Below are positions 11,917 to 24,350 of a stretch of DNA of 64,000 bases, piece by piece (position 1 is the first letter of the stretch; each line of letters starts with the position of its first letter). Under the pieces are notes generated by a model. It saw only the letters and a list, made by a program, of their open reading frames with translations, had not been told where the DNA came from and made no database searches. A program made the position numbers and the translations under genes. Location: the NCBI GenBank assembly GCA_951799445.1, contig OX637295.1, positions 3,906,001 to 3,970,000 of the forward strand, read 5' to 3'. The DNA is from Pseudisothecium myosuroides (taxonomy: Eukaryota > Streptophyta > Bryopsida > Hypnales > Lembophyllaceae).

Positions 11917-13143
11917 ATTAGGTTGTTGGTTTTGTTGGTTTGATATGCTGAGATCTAAAAAATTATGAGGCATCCGACGGCATTCTTGATATTGTTGAAA
12001 AGCTCTTGGCAAGGAGGAGTGCACAGACTTTGTTTCATGGCATTTGGACCTACAAAGTTGTTGAATTTCAAAGTTTTTACAAATGAAAAAATTGAATTAA
12101 ATTGTCTTTTACTTTGGAAAAAACATAACTTTCACATTGCATGTCCAAATGCCATGAAACAAAGCCTTTGCACTTCTTTGTACATAAATCTTTCTATTTG
12201 TGCCAATTTTGTGGCGTTTGGACCTATGGGTTACGGTGTGAAAGTTATGGATTTTTTTAATTAAAAAATTTAATTAAATTATCTTTCATTTTTGAAAAAC
12301 CATAACTTTCACATTGCACTAGTGTGCCCTATGCCATTGTCACAGTCAAAATAAAAGTAAAAGTCATTTTCTAAATTTTTAATTATAAAAAATTTGGAAT
12401 TCAATAACTTTCACACAATACGTTGGAATGCCACAAAACAAAGCCCGTGCACCCCTCTTCCCCAAGGTCTTTCCAATGGTACCATAAAAGTGACTAAGGG
12501 ATGCACGGTCCAAGAGATCTCAACGTAACAAAACAAACATACAAACATACAAACTCACTTAAAGTATAGATGTCCAAAAATCACAAAACAAAGCCTTGCA
12601 CTCCTTTGTGCATAGAGCTTTCTATTTGTACCAAGAATGCACCTCTTACTCTAGAACAATGTGAAAGTTATTAAATTTCAAAGTTTTATTGAATTAAAAA
12701 ATTAAAAAGATATATTTATTTTTATTTTAGTTGTGACAATGGCACAAAGCACACTAGATTATCTTAAAAATCTAAATTGTAAGATAGAAACTTCAATGTT
12801 TCAATCAGTAAATCAAACACTAATATAGATTTCTTTTGTAAAGGTATATTCTACTACTGGGGAACTATGCTCTCTTGCAAGCAAGGTTGTCACATCCGTA
12901 GGGCAGACCTTGCTTGCAAAATGCTGGCTATATTTGCAGGCTCACCGAAAGGGCTGCCTGGGTAGAGCTCGACTGAAGGATACTCAATAACTTAGCGTTG
13001 TGCTGCAGACAAAGTTTACTGAATCAGCATGCCAAACTTTGTGACTGATTTCAACTTTGGAATGTTCAATTGTCTTTGCGTGTGAATTGCATGCTTGAAA
13101 AGAACCACTCACTCCTAGTACATGATTGAGATAGGCTGATTAA
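11917..13143. other. Non-coding arm sequence with two empty TTAA sites
   Basis: Pairs with 43,600-46,490 in the right arm once two right-specific insertions are removed. Single TTAA tetramers at 12,559-12,562 and 12,764-12,767 lie exactly where the right arm carries elements flanked by duplicated TTAA (44,935-45,862 and 43,990-44,727). No gene is recognised. Confidence 0.8.
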
Positions 13144-13351
13144 TTGTTCCTTGTACATCCTAATGACCACAGCAATGACTTTTCTCCCAACAGCATCAAA
13201 ATGATCAAATGGGGGGTTGCTTGTACAATAGAAGGATATCAAAAAGTCCCTCGTATGGAGGAGTTTAAAAAAAAACAAGAACAGAGACAGGCAAGGATGC
13301 TTCAATACAATCAAAGTATGAAAGCCCTTGACTTTTGGTTAAGCTTAACAG

Positions 13352-13457
13352 AAAAGCAGCAAGACTCAGTTTCATTTGTTTCAAAAACAAAAACAAACTT
13401 TCCGTTTCAGTTGTGTAAAAAAAACAAAAAACAGAAAAAACAAAAAAAGCAGCAAGA
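13352..13457 (+). mobile_element. 80-bp LINE-tail insertion
   Basis: AAAAGCAGCAAGA (13,352-13,364) is repeated at 13,445-13,457. The 80 bp between contain GTTTCATTTGTTTC and GTTTCAGTTGTGT, each followed by A-rich sequence, i.e. the 3' end of the LINE family copied twice or nested. The right arm shows a related, partly deleted version at about 43,283-43,375. Confidence 0.7.
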
Positions 13458-13774
13458 GGATATGTTAAATAGTAACTACTTCAGTCTAGATGACCTCTGT
13501 CGGATGTACTACAGGCAGGCGGGCAGTGCACGTAATAATTATGCTGTCTCTGTAACAAGTTATTAAACAAGTGCTGAATTTGATTTCCATGTCAGATCGT
13601 GTAGGAAACACAGAATGTCCGCCTGCCATCAGGTATACTCTCAAGTGTCTGACATAACAGGAATAAAGAAGGGCTCTGGACAACATAGTGAACCTGCACT
13701 GCAGGAATTAAATTCTTTGTCTCTAGTAGCCGAACATAGAGAGTGCAAGAAGAGGAAGATCAATTGCAAAACAG

Positions 13775-16076
13775 TACACTAAAATTGGTAAATAGTGTTG
13801 GGTGATAATTAGTGTTGTTTCCTGTTTTTTATCCTCAACACTATTTTTCAACTTATGTGTTATTAGTGTTGGGGCACTTAACTCCCGCCGTCCCTTTCCA
13901 AATTCCACAGAATAGTTCAGGTCAGGAGGACAGGACAAGAACAGGCGCAACTGGCTAACGCAAGGTCAGGACTCGGGACTTGGGACTCCGTTCGGAGCTA
14001 GGGGGGCTTTGATTCAGTTTAGCACAGGGTTTTTTTTTTTCATTTTTGAAGAAGTGCCATAGTGGCGATATAAAATGTTACAGTGGTGCTCCAAATTGCA
14101 ACATTCATCCACTTATTGGATGTATAGTATGGTTTTCATCCACAATTAGGCGATTTCATCTAATATTTTTTTAAATTTCAAAGTTGTCTGGCGATTTCAT
14201 CCAATTTTTTTGGCATTTTTTATAACCTTTTTTAGCCAGATTTTTTTTTCTGGTGCAATCTGGCACCAGAAAGCCAAAAAAAAAGCCTTGGTTTAGCATG
14301 TGAATAACTTAAGTTCAGAATAACTTAATACCCGCCTGCCTCATCAGCCTGGAGCTCGGGACTAGACTGGAAAGTGAAGTGGTTTCATTTTACACGTTCC
14401 AATTTTATGGTCTCCGTCAGTGGTTTTCTTTTTCTTTATCTTTTTTCAATTCAAGCAAATAATCAAATATCCATAACATTTAGTAGCCTTTAGAGAGGCT
14501 GCCTTTTCCTCTCTGGAGTCCTCATCCACGACTTTCATCCCCACATATTTAATGTAAGCTTTGGTACCAGGATAGTGACTGTCCATTATGATATGTTCCA
14601 TTTTCTTTTCTTAATTTTAGGACTAGACATACAAATCAACAAATATTTGTAGCGAAAGATGTTGGCCAAAAATCCAATGAGTGATACACTAATCCATTAT
14701 TAATCTTTGCAATCAATAACTTATTTTGAATTTCAAACAGGAAAGACAACTCTATATATACACATGGGATGGTAGGAGGTAGAGCAACCCATATGGGATA
14801 AATAAATTAGAATTTGTAAGTTCTCATGCACTCATAGTTAAGTCAAAAACAAAAAATTGTGTTAAAAGTAGAATTTCAGACCTCATTTAGGCATAGTGAA
14901 ATAACTCTTCTCAAAAAACTTTGAACTAGAAAAAGTTGGTAAATGACAATAAGTTTCACCTCCAAAAATCCGTTTGGGATTTTGAATCTCCAATCAATAG
15001 TTATGGACAAATTTCGGAGAGGGGTTGGAATGGATTTTTAAAAGTGTTAAAAGAAAATGTCCATTAAAAATCCTCTCCAAAATTTATTCATAACTTTTGA
15101 TTGGAGATTCAAAATCCCAAACGGATTTTTGGAGGTGAAACTTATTGTCATTTATCAACTTTTTCTAGTTCAAAGTTTTTTGAGAAGAGCTGTTTTACTA
15201 TGCCTAAATGAGGTCTAAAATTCTACTTTTAACACAATTTCTACTTTTGACTTAACTATGAGTGGTAGTTGAGGAACTACAAATTCTAATGTACATATCC
15301 CACATGGATTGTTCTACATCCTACTACTCCATGTGCATATAAAGAGTTGTTTTCTCACCTCTAAAGCACAATGCACAAATGGATCCCAATTCAAAGTGAG
15401 GTAATTCTACAATAGCATTGAAATCAATAATCTCAATGAATCTATTAGCATTTTGTTTAAAGATCCTATTGTTTAGTTTTCAGTTGTATTTAGAAATTTT
15501 TAATTTGCCACCCGCAGTGCATAATAGTGGCGCGGGCACAAGTGATGTTTGACAATTATTGACAACTGTCCGCAGGAAATCAGTAGTTACTGATATGCTG
15601 CGGAATATACCGCACCATTTCATCCCCGGGATGAAATGGTGTGGTATATTCCACACCATTTCGTTTGGGAGAGGGCAGAGCCAGTGACTACTACTGAATG
15701 TTATGCCGGTGAAAGCCGCAAACCTCCGTTGTAAGTGGGCTTTGATTAAAATACCACTCAATTCTGCTTCACAGAGCTTGATTGGCCTTTAGCAGAAAGA
15801 GAGGCTGTCTAAGTTAGTAAGTAACTTACTGTCAAATTTGTAAGTTATTAGTCTCATCACGCTACATCGACTGTTAGCAGACAGAGACATCAAACTGAAC
15901 TTCAGGCCATAAAAGGCTGCCAATGGGAAGTTGGAATCCCAAATGACCAAATTTTACTATAGAGTTAAAATAGTATTAGAATGGGTAAATAATGTTTTAA
16001 CACTAACCTTGCAAATCACAATTAGTGTTAGATGGGACAATTAGTGTAGCCAACACTATTTACCAATTTTAATGTA
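13775..16076. mobile_element. CACTA-like element of 2.3 kb, left-arm specific
   Basis: The body runs from 13,777 (CACTAAAATTGGTAAATAGT) to 16,074, whose inverse reads CATTAAAATTGGTAAATAGT: terminal repeats of about 25 bp with one mismatch. Flanking TA (or GTA) is duplicated, and the right arm has the unfilled site at 42,655-42,656. Several ATTAGTGTT motifs sit just inside both ends, the arrangement of subterminal repeats known from CACTA elements. No transposase remains. Much of its middle is a later insertion at 14,472-15,705. Confidence 0.8.
14472..15705. mobile_element. CATAAC element with internal foldback, copy 1
   Basis: Starts CATAACATTTAGTAG and ends CTACTGAATGTTATG. A long inverted repeat (about 14,735-14,990 against 15,080-15,350) would fold into a hairpin with arms of about 250-300 bp. 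It is about 1,234 bp, closely matching the copy at 17,753-18,985. The flanks here do not show a TA duplication, unlike copy 2. No protein domain is recognised. Confidence 0.8.
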
Positions 16077-17750
16077 GTAAGGTAGTTGCACCCATAAAAA
16101 TGATTGCCCTATGGACGTCACCTATATTAGTACCCATAGCCATTGATTTTTGTTCCATAATTGACAAGTATTAAAATTTTAGTGACCACATGCTTGCCTC
16201 TAAAACCATTCTACTCATATCAATATTCTTGGTTTCTTCTTGCTAATCTATAAATATTATTTTCTAGCTTCACCAATTGGTTTTCATACTCCAAAACCCT
16301 TAATTTAACGGTTATGGGTGTTGCTACCTTATGGGACCACAATAGGTTGGGAAGTCCATCAAAGCAGACAGCACTAACTTGAACCAAAAAATTTCATCCA
16401 CCAGAGCAAAATAAAAATGCAACTGAAGGATCACCATTTAATTTTTTTCATGTGACCCTTGTTGCCCTATTTAAACTGAATGTTGGAAATTAGACAAACT
16501 TTTACAACATAGAAGGGTGATTACAATAAACACTTGTACTATTTGTTGCGTTTTTCATTTTCAACCTTTTAGTACTTCTAGTACTACAAGTCACCTTCAG
16601 TACTATTAGAGACATGGAACATGAAATTTGGATATTTAATTGGATTTCAAATTTATTGTTTTGACAACACATGATGTTCATCATTGGATGGCAAGGTGAT
16701 GGATGGCTACACTTAATTTGCCATAAAAAAAAGTTCATATTGACAAATTGGAGGCGCTAAAGGCCCCTACTAGTACTGTTGAGTCTTTATGTAAATACTA
16801 TTTTAAGCCACATGCCGCAATTTACGTTAGAAAATGAGACTTCCAACATCTCTATTTTAAAAAAATTAGAAAATGCACTTGAAAAAATTATTTTAAAAGT
16901 GGCCATTGTTTGTCAACTAAGAGCAAAGAAGGAAAATCAAAGCTAGAACTAAAAAACCATTTTTTTATCAACATAAATTCAACTTGAGTATAGCACACTT
17001 GAGACCAATGCAAAACACACTTGGAACATGTTTCTAGAAATCCCTCTCTTGAGTGCATTTCTATTAGAAGAATTAGCCTACCAAATTAATTTTGAAAAAA
17101 TTGAAATAATTCAAGTACATTTTCAATTGTTGCAGGAAGCTTACTTTCGAATTTCATGAGCAATCATTCAATCATTTTCGCCACACTTACAGTATGGCAC
17201 AAAACAAATTCGGCATTGAATGTGTGACGAAAAATAGGACAATTGTTTTTTTCAATCACCCAGAACCTACCTTTACCTTTGGACAATCAATAAAAAAGAA
17301 ATCGAAAAGCACAGCACAGGATCATTCAATATTGAGCACCAAGAATACAATACACCACCAAGAATATAACTATGTTCCTGTTAGATAGCTCAGATGCATC
17401 GCCAAAGATCTCCAAAAAAACAATCATGTCATCATGTGCTTCGAAACTCTTTGAACCTACCAATTCTTTGCTGACAGTAGGTGCAAATTGATTTCACTCA
17501 TCTCAATTTTCTCGCAAGTATTTGATCACTTGTCTCACCGAGAAACTGTTTGGCCCATTCTATGTGACTCCTGGCTAGGATGAGCACTACTGAGCAAGGA
17601 TTAGCAAGCTGGAAAAGAAGGTTTCAATCAAACACATCAAATACCTCGTCCAAAAATCAAGAGAGAGCTAAGCGAATTGTGGAATTGGGTCTAACTAACT
17701 GTCGGTTTTTTGGAAGCATCAAAGTCGTATTTATGAGCTGAATACCGTAC
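16077..17750. other. Non-coding arm sequence, high identity with right arm
   Basis: Pairs with 40,860-42,650. Part of the 4-bp-TSD family (GGGTGATTACAATAAACAC) begins near 16,508 without a clear second end. A 64-codon frame at 17,194-17,388 is conserved between the arms (41,221-41,415, minus) but lies in repeat-like sequence with no known domain, so I treat its conservation as a by-product of the duplication. Confidence 0.5.
17615..17690 (+). repeat. Short direct repeat with 19,605-19,680
   Basis: About 76 bp around AAACACATCAAATACCTCGT recurs almost unchanged at 19,605-19,680. The right arm holds a single counterpart at about 40,915-40,990 (reverse). One of the two left copies therefore arose by local duplication. 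Confidence 0.75.
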
Positions 17751-18987
17751 TACATAACATTCAGTAGTCTTCAGAGAGGCTGCCTTTTCCTCTCCGAAGT
17801 CCTCATCCACGACTTTCATCCCCACTTAATTTATGTAAGCTTCGGTACCGGGATAGTGACAGTACATTATGGTATGTTTCATTTTCTTTTCTTAATTTTA
17901 GGACTAGACATACAAATCATCAAATATTGTAGTGAAAGATGTTGGCAAAGAATCCAGTGAGTAATACACTAATGCCTTGTAAGTATTTGCAATCAATAAC
18001 TTATTTTGGGTTTCAAAGCAAAAGATAATTGTATATATACACATGGGGTGGTAGGAGGTAGAGCAATCCATGTGGGAAAAATAAATTAGAATTTGTAGGT
18101 TCTCATGCACTCATAGTTAAGTGAGAAACAAAGAATTGTGTTAAAAGTAGAATTTCAGACCTCATTTAGGCATAGTAAAATAACTTTTCTGAAAAATCTT
18201 TGAACTAAAAAAAGTTGGTAAATGAAAATAAGTTTCACCTCCAAAAATCCTTTTGGGATTTTGAATCTCCAATAAAAAGTTATGAATAAAATTCGGAGAG
18301 GGGTTGGAATGGATTTTAAATGACTTTGTAGAAAATGTCCATTAAAAATCCTCTCCAAAATTTATTCATAACTTTTGATTGGAGATTCAAAATCCCAAAC
18401 GGATTTTTGGAGGTTAAACTTATCTTCATTTAACAACTTTTTTTAGTTCAAAGTTTTAAAAAAAAAATTATTTTACTATGCCTAAACGAGGTCTAAAATT
18501 CTACTTTTAACACAATTCTTTGTTTTTGACTTAACTATGAGTGCCTGAGAACCTACAAATTCTATTTTATTTATCCCACATGGATTGCTCTACCTCCTAC
18601 CACTCCATGTGCATATAAAGAGTTGTCTTCTCACTTCTAAAGCAGAATGCACAAATGGGTTCCAATTCAAAGTGAGGCAATTCTACAATAACATAGAAAT
18701 CAATACTCTCAATGAATCCATTAGCATTTTGTTTAAAGTTCCTATTGTTTTGTATTCAATTTTACTTGGAAATTTTTTATTTTTCACTACTTCAGTGTAC
18801 AGTCGCGGCGCGGGCTCGAAGTTCAGTTATGACAAATATTGACAACTGTCCACACAAAATCAGTGGTTACTGATATGGTGCGGAATACACTGCACCATTT
18901 CATCCCTCGGATGAAATGGTGTGGTATATTCCACACCATTTCGTTCGGAGGAGGGCAAAGCCAGTGACTGCTACTGAATGTTATGTA
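17751..18987. mobile_element. CATAAC element with internal foldback, copy 2
   Basis: CATAACATTCAGTAG (17,753) and its exact inverse (ending 18,985) bound a 1,233-bp element flanked by TA (17,751-17,752; 18,986-18,987). The right arm has the intact site with a single TA at 40,856-40,857. The interior holds a hairpin-forming repeat (about 18,000-18,260 against 18,355-18,625) and matches copy 1 along its length. It carries no transposase and is non-autonomous. Confidence 0.9.
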
Positions 18988-18989
18988 CG

Positions 18990-20060
18990 TAACCTTTCCT
19001 GTGCAGTACGTAAAGCGGGTTTAACCAATACGAAAATAATTCCGGTATGATCACAGATCAGACGGTGAGACTGTATACCATCTGCAACTGAACGACGATC
19101 ACGAATTCCAGCTTAGTATCACGAGACCTGCTTTGTATTTTTTTGTATTTTTTATAATGTAATGGCTCGTTCCATTTGTTAAAAACAAAAACAAAAACAA
19201 AAAAAACTAGGATGAACACGACGACTAACTTACTCAGTTTATTTTTCTATTAAAACAAAAATGAATTCTTGATGGAAAGGAAACTAGTTGACTGAAAGTT
19301 CCCACCTGGATGAAGTTGTCATAGCGAGACTCTGCAAACTGAAAGAAGAGAGTATCTAATCCAAGGAGCCATGCATTTCCCCAAAACATGCTATTTCAAG
19401 CTGAAACTAAATGTGATAAAAAGATACATTCAGAAATAACTGGGTAGAATTCATTGATTGTGGATGAAAACCGGGAAGAACTCTTTGATCAAAACTAATC
19501 TTCCAGCCGCTGGCACCTACGAAGAGGTGCACAGTAAACCACCAATCAACCAAAATTTCCTTTGGACTTGAAGTCATCTCACGTACAGACAGTGTGATCA
19601 CTGCAAGGAAAAGAAGGTTTCAATCAAACACATCAAACACCTCGTCCAAAAATCAAGAGAGAGCTAAGCGAATTGTGGAATTGGCCTCAAGAACTTCATG
19701 CCAAACTTCTGGTCAAACTTGGAGCTCACTGGCATAGGGAGAACATGGAGAATGAACTTGCGGAATCTTATACCCTACTCAAAAGTTTCTTGAACGATTT
19801 GGAAGTGCCCAAATTTCCAGATAGGCTGCGGAAGTATTTTGACTCAAATCCACAATTCCTGGATGGACTGTGGAAATGAGGAAGTATTAGTTCTTGTGTC
19901 TTACTCATTGTCACTTGGATCTATACCAGAGGCACCATATTTTGGTGCCGATTAGACTTTGAAGTTAAATAAAATCTTAGCAAAATACTTCCTCCATCTT
20001 GAAATAAATTTTGGGTTGCGTGGAAATGGTTAGATTAGTAAGTGAGTTGCTCCTATTTTC
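18990..20060. other. Arm sequence with a locally flipped block
   Basis: About 18,990-19,130 and 19,880-20,060 pair in reverse with 40,720-40,850 and 39,890-40,075. The block 19,685-19,870, however, matches 40,090-40,255 in the SAME orientation, so one copy was inverted. The block has a 68-codon frame (19,673-19,879) with no recognised domain, disrupted in the right arm. Confidence 0.6.
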
Positions 20061-20071
20061 ATGCAATTGTA

Positions 20072-20264
20072 TGGGCAATTTCGTTAAAAATGGCGATATT
20101 TTTTAAAATGGCATGAAAACAGTTCAGAATAGCTGTTCTGAAATCTACATCTGTCCTAGATGGTTCAAAACGGCCGTTCTAAAATCTACACCTATCCTAG
20201 ATGGTGAAAATGGCACATTGTCAAAGTGGCACTTGGAATACCGCCATTTTAACCAAATTGCCCA
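20072..20264. mobile_element. 193-bp MITE, TGGGCAATTTCGTTAA ends
   Basis: Begins TGGGCAATTTCGTTAAAAAT and ends with CCATTTTAACCAAATTGCCCA; the interior holds two TTCTGAAATCT-like blocks. The right-arm site (about 39,868-39,880) is unfilled. Flanking 9-mers CAATTGTAT and CATTTGTGT (unfilled CAAATGTGT) suggest a target duplication of about 9 bp, as in Mutator-like elements, but are imperfect. A copy of equal length lies at 35,197-35,389 and a cousin at 31,503-31,678. Confidence 0.8.
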
Positions 20265-20649
20265 TTTGTGTAGTTACTGTAGCTTCTTAGTCAACCCCAC
20301 TAGGCGTGAAAGAATGGAAGTTAAGAGTGAAGTGGCACAAGTTGAGAACAAGTGGCGAAAGTGACAAATTTTTTCTTTTTTGAAACTACTCCAGTGCTAT
20401 TAATTTGAATCATTCTCCAAGCAAAACTGGTGCAGGGAAGTCCAATGATGTCCTCTGTATTCAATTTCGACGATGTTCAGTAATTCGACTTCAGAAAATT
20501 TTCAACAAGAGATTTGTTAGTAGTAGGTTTAATATAGAACTTGTGAGTTGAATTCATCACCTTTGGTTGGTTATAGGTTGCGTCTTGATTCCCTTTGCAA
20601 GGTTCAAATTGCTATCTAGACTCTAGAGTGTGGCATCTGCAGATTCTTT

Positions 20650-21425
20650 TGAGCAGTTGTTGCAAGAAACACTTGACTTTTTTTTTGTCCCCTTGGCTTT
20701 AGACAAGTAGTTTTTTGCTCATAACTTTTGGGTCGTATGTCCATTTTCTATGAAATTTGAAATGAAGGTATATGTGGTAGTTGCAGACATTGAGTAATTT
20801 TTCCAATTTTTTCAGTTAGTTTATTATTTTTAAACAACCCCCAATTGGATGTCTACCTTCGTCATTGGGGGGGGGGGGGGGGCGGGGGTAGTACTATTTT
20901 CGACCCAAAAATGAAAATTTGAAGGTGAAATTGGGATTCAAAGAGTTCTACTAAGGTTACACAAGCCCACAAGAGATTTTTCAAAAAAATAAAAGTGTCC
21001 ACCTTCTACATGTGTTCAAAGTGCGCTACCTTTGCGCACGTGCAGAGAATATAATTTAATTTCCTCAAAGATGGAAATGGTTGCGAAGAAGCATCTTTAA
21101 GTTAAGAAAAATGGATTTTTTAAATTATATTTAATGAATTTTTTTTGAATTACTAAAAATGAAAAGGTCCATTGAACCCTTTTCTGCTATTTTTTGCTCC
21201 TAGTGGACTCTGCAGTACTTCATAGCAGTCTATAGTGTTGCATAGTACTACGTAGTACTGAATTGATGGACAAGATTTGCAAAGCGCCTTGAATTGATGG
21301 TTTAGATTTGCAGGCACACCGTGAAAACATAATACTGGTTATACTATATTGTACTGGCAGTTCTACGGCTAAAAACTGTGTTTTGAGCTAGAAACGTGAA
21401 GTGTTTCTTGCAATTGCTCTGCTTC
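20650..21425. mobile_element. Element with TTGCAAGAAACACTTG ends, left-arm specific
   Basis: Starts around AGCAGTTGTTGCAAGAAAC and ends with the inverse of GAGCAATTGCAAGAAAC. The right arm runs straight through the site (about 39,510-39,520). It is related in its ends to the 4-bp-TSD family, but the target duplication is unclear. Contains an 18-G run at about 20,868. Confidence 0.65.
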
Positions 21426-21574
21426 AAGGTGTTTGAATTAGCTTTAGTTGCTGTCGATTAAGTTGTGAAAAGTTCATTTTGAACTTAATTTGGGACTAAA
21501 TTATTTCAAAACCTCGGATTTATTTCAAACTTAAGTGGAAGGAGTATTATTTTTGATACCACCTCTACATCACA

Positions 21575-21925
21575 AAGTTTAGACCCTACGATTTGGCAAC
21601 AATTATCGTGCGGTTATCGTTGTTTCATGGGTTCGTACCATAATCGCACTGACTTAGTGTATTTTTACACACTAAATCAGTGCGAAAACAATGAATATCA
21701 ATAGCGTACGGTTTATGTACTTTAACTATATGATTGCTGTGCAGTTTTGACACAACAATTGTATAGTTAAAGTACATAAACTGTACGCTATTGATATTCA
21801 TTGTTTTCGCACTGATTCAGTGCGTAAAAATGCACTGAGTCAGTACAATTATGGTATGAACCCATGAAACAACAATAACCGCACGATAATTGTTGCCAAA
21901 TCGTAGGGTCTAAACTTTTTGATGT
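21575..21925. mobile_element. Foldback MITE of about 350 bp
   Basis: A near-perfect inverted repeat begins TACATCACAAAGTTTAGACC and extends through the phrase TTGCCAAATCGTAGGGTC on the other side, with arms of about 150 bp around a small loop near 21,740-21,750. The right arm lacks it (about 39,355-39,370). It would fold into a long hairpin; whether it is transcribed is unknown. Confidence 0.85.
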
Positions 21926-23610
21926 AACCCAAAATGATCTTCCTAATGAACAAAATGTTTTGGATTAAGGCTAAAAATGACATTTTAAAAATCAATTTTG
22001 CACTATAAGAAGAGTTTGGTACACTTCTAGCATTCTAGAAACTTTGAGTTTTGGAGCTCTTTTCAAAGTGAAGTTTTGGAATATTGAAAAGTATAATTTT
22101 TGGGGCATTTCTAAAGAACACCACTTGTCAATTAATTGTTGAGTGCGACGTTGTCATTTTGTAGGCATTTCGTATATGTCCAAGACTATGTGTGGCCCTT
22201 TGTTTCCCCTCCCAAAACTTCATCTCCTTCCACTATTCAAAGAGGTGCAAAAAATAAGAATGAATAGTGTTGATTGACTCCATTAATCATTTCATTTGTT
22301 TTTCGATTGACAATTGCATGGATGGAGGGCGACTACTACTTGAAGTTGTTTTGTTGGTCCCAAATAGCTATCAAAAGCCAAATTTGACCAATTCACAACG
22401 TCACAAAGTGCAATAGGAAGAACATTTTGGGACAAAAAATTAAGGCCAACACAAAGATCATTTTAAGAGGGAGTATTTTGTTTAGGTAAGTATGCTTTAA
22501 AATTTATATTAAACATCAAAAATCTTGATTTTGAAAATCATCGTTTGTGATTTTTCTATTGAAGATTTTGTTCAAGAGTGTTGATTGCAAATCTTGTCTA
22601 TTTAGTGTTACAATCAGGGGCTCTTGGAGATTAGTCTCAAATACATTGGATTCTAGGGGAAAATGACATTTGAAATTCATTTAAAAAAATTGTAGAATAT
22701 TAGATTTTGAGAAGCCGTAAATCAATTGTGGTTATTCATGTCATGTCCTTTAGCCTTATATATTCTTCATGACCTCAATTTTAGATTTGACATATAAAAA
22801 GAAGGGAAAAATACATTTGAAATTCATTAAAAGAAATTGTAGAGTAGATTTTGAGATGCTATAAGCCGATTGTGGTTATTCATGTTATGTCCTTTAGCTT
22901 CATATTTTTTTTATAACCTCAATTTTAGATTTGACATATAAAAAGAGGTTTGAATGACTTCAAATATCCTTTATAGTTTTACCAATCTCTTGATTAAATA
23001 TTCTAATTTTTCAATCCATACATGTCATGTGATATCGTCGTGTTTTCTTTCCATATGTGAATCATGATACATCCGGTTTGAATTTGTACGGCTACAAATT
23101 TAAATTTTTTAATAATAAGATGATTGCAAGAAACATAATTGGCTGATTTTGCAGCATTTTTTCAATTTATATGCTTATTGGCGGAATATTGTAAAATTAA
23201 AAAAAATTAAAAATGTATAAAACATGGCCAATATATAAATGTATACACCTTTAAACAATGCTAATCCTGGAAAAGAAAAGTATAGGAAAGTTCTTTGAAT
23301 AGGAGAATTAGAAAAGGCCAAAATCTCACAAAATAGACACTTTGATGTTTAAATTTGTATAAAATAGGAAAACAATTTACAAATAAACCAAAAATTGACA
23401 ATTTGTGAGGATTTGATGGTGATGAGGTTTCACTAAAAGAATGAGCTTGAAACCATCTCTAATGTTGAGAAGTGTGCAATGTTTAGAAGTGTGCAATGTT
23501 TAGAAGTGTGCAATAGGGAGCCCTATTTGCACAAACATGGAAGATGTAAAATAATGCATTATTAGATTCTCTAAGAATACGGAATACATCCACCTCCTAT
23601 GGAAATAGAC
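21926..23610. other. Near-identical arm tract, non-coding
   Basis: From about 22,020 to 23,565 this sequence matches 37,745-39,275 (reverse) with only scattered differences by eye, clearly closer than neighbouring arm segments. One short difference is a triplicated AATGTTTAGAAGTGTGC near 23,475-23,515, present as two units in the right arm. No gene recognised. Confidence 0.7.
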
Positions 23611-24350
23611 CTCAGGGTGAATGCAAGAAACACTTGCTACTTTTGTTTCGTTTTCATGGTACTCATGATTTTTTTTTGGAGTACTTTAAAATTAGAAAAA
23701 GAATTTAAAAAAATTTAAAAAATGTGGCTATATATGCACCTCTAAAATGAAAGTAACCACCAAAAGAAATGCATAGAAAAATTTTCTAAGCAGAAGAACT
23801 AGAAAAGTGCCAAATCTCAAGAAAATGGATATTTTGATGTTTTAATTAGTTAAAAATAAGAAAAAAAAGTAAATACATAAAATAAAAATTGGCCATTTCT
23901 AACAACTCTATGGAGATGGTCATTCACCCAAAAAAACTCCAAAATAATATTTTATATGTTTCAAAATGCAAGCACAGAGAAGCACACTTTGTGAACTTCC
24001 ACACCATATAAAATTAATTATTTTTTAGAATTTCTTTAGTAAAATAGCTATAAACCTTTTAGAAGACCATTCTTTCTAAATTTCAGCTCAAAATTCATTT
24101 TTTTGGGTACTAAATAGTACTAAAAACCTCCAAAGTGGCAAGTGTGACATAAAATTGGGGGCTATTTTTGAAAAGTAAAATATTTTTGAAAATTACAAAA
24201 AAAATAGACAAGGTGTATAATAGTCATGAGTACCTTACTTATAAATCTTGAGTCATTTGGAGCCAAAATGCAAAAGTTATGGCCAAAAAACAAATCAAAT
24301 TGAATGGTGTGACGCAAAATAGTACAAGTGTTTCTTGCATTCGCTCCTTA
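23611..24350. mobile_element. 4-bp-TSD family member (732 bp)
   Basis: The element 23,615-24,346 starts GGGTGAATGCAAGAAACACT and ends with the inverse of GAGCGAATGCAAGAAACACT, flanked by CTCA and CTTA (one mismatch). Non-coding. Length agrees with the other members (715-743 bp). Confidence 0.8.

Noticed and set aside
13144..13566. 140-codon frame ending in a Lys/Gln-rich tract
   Set aside because: The Lys/Gln-rich part is the A-rich LINE tail; the rest is disrupted in the right arm.
17194..17388. 64-codon frame conserved in both arms (partner 41,221-41,415)
   Set aside because: High similarity is explained by the inverted duplication; no known domain, no splice or promoter context, and it lies in transposon-like sequence.
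21575..21925. Possible microRNA precursor
   Set aside because: The hairpin is a foldback transposon absent from the other arm; arms are much longer and more perfect than a typical plant precursor, and no expression data exist.
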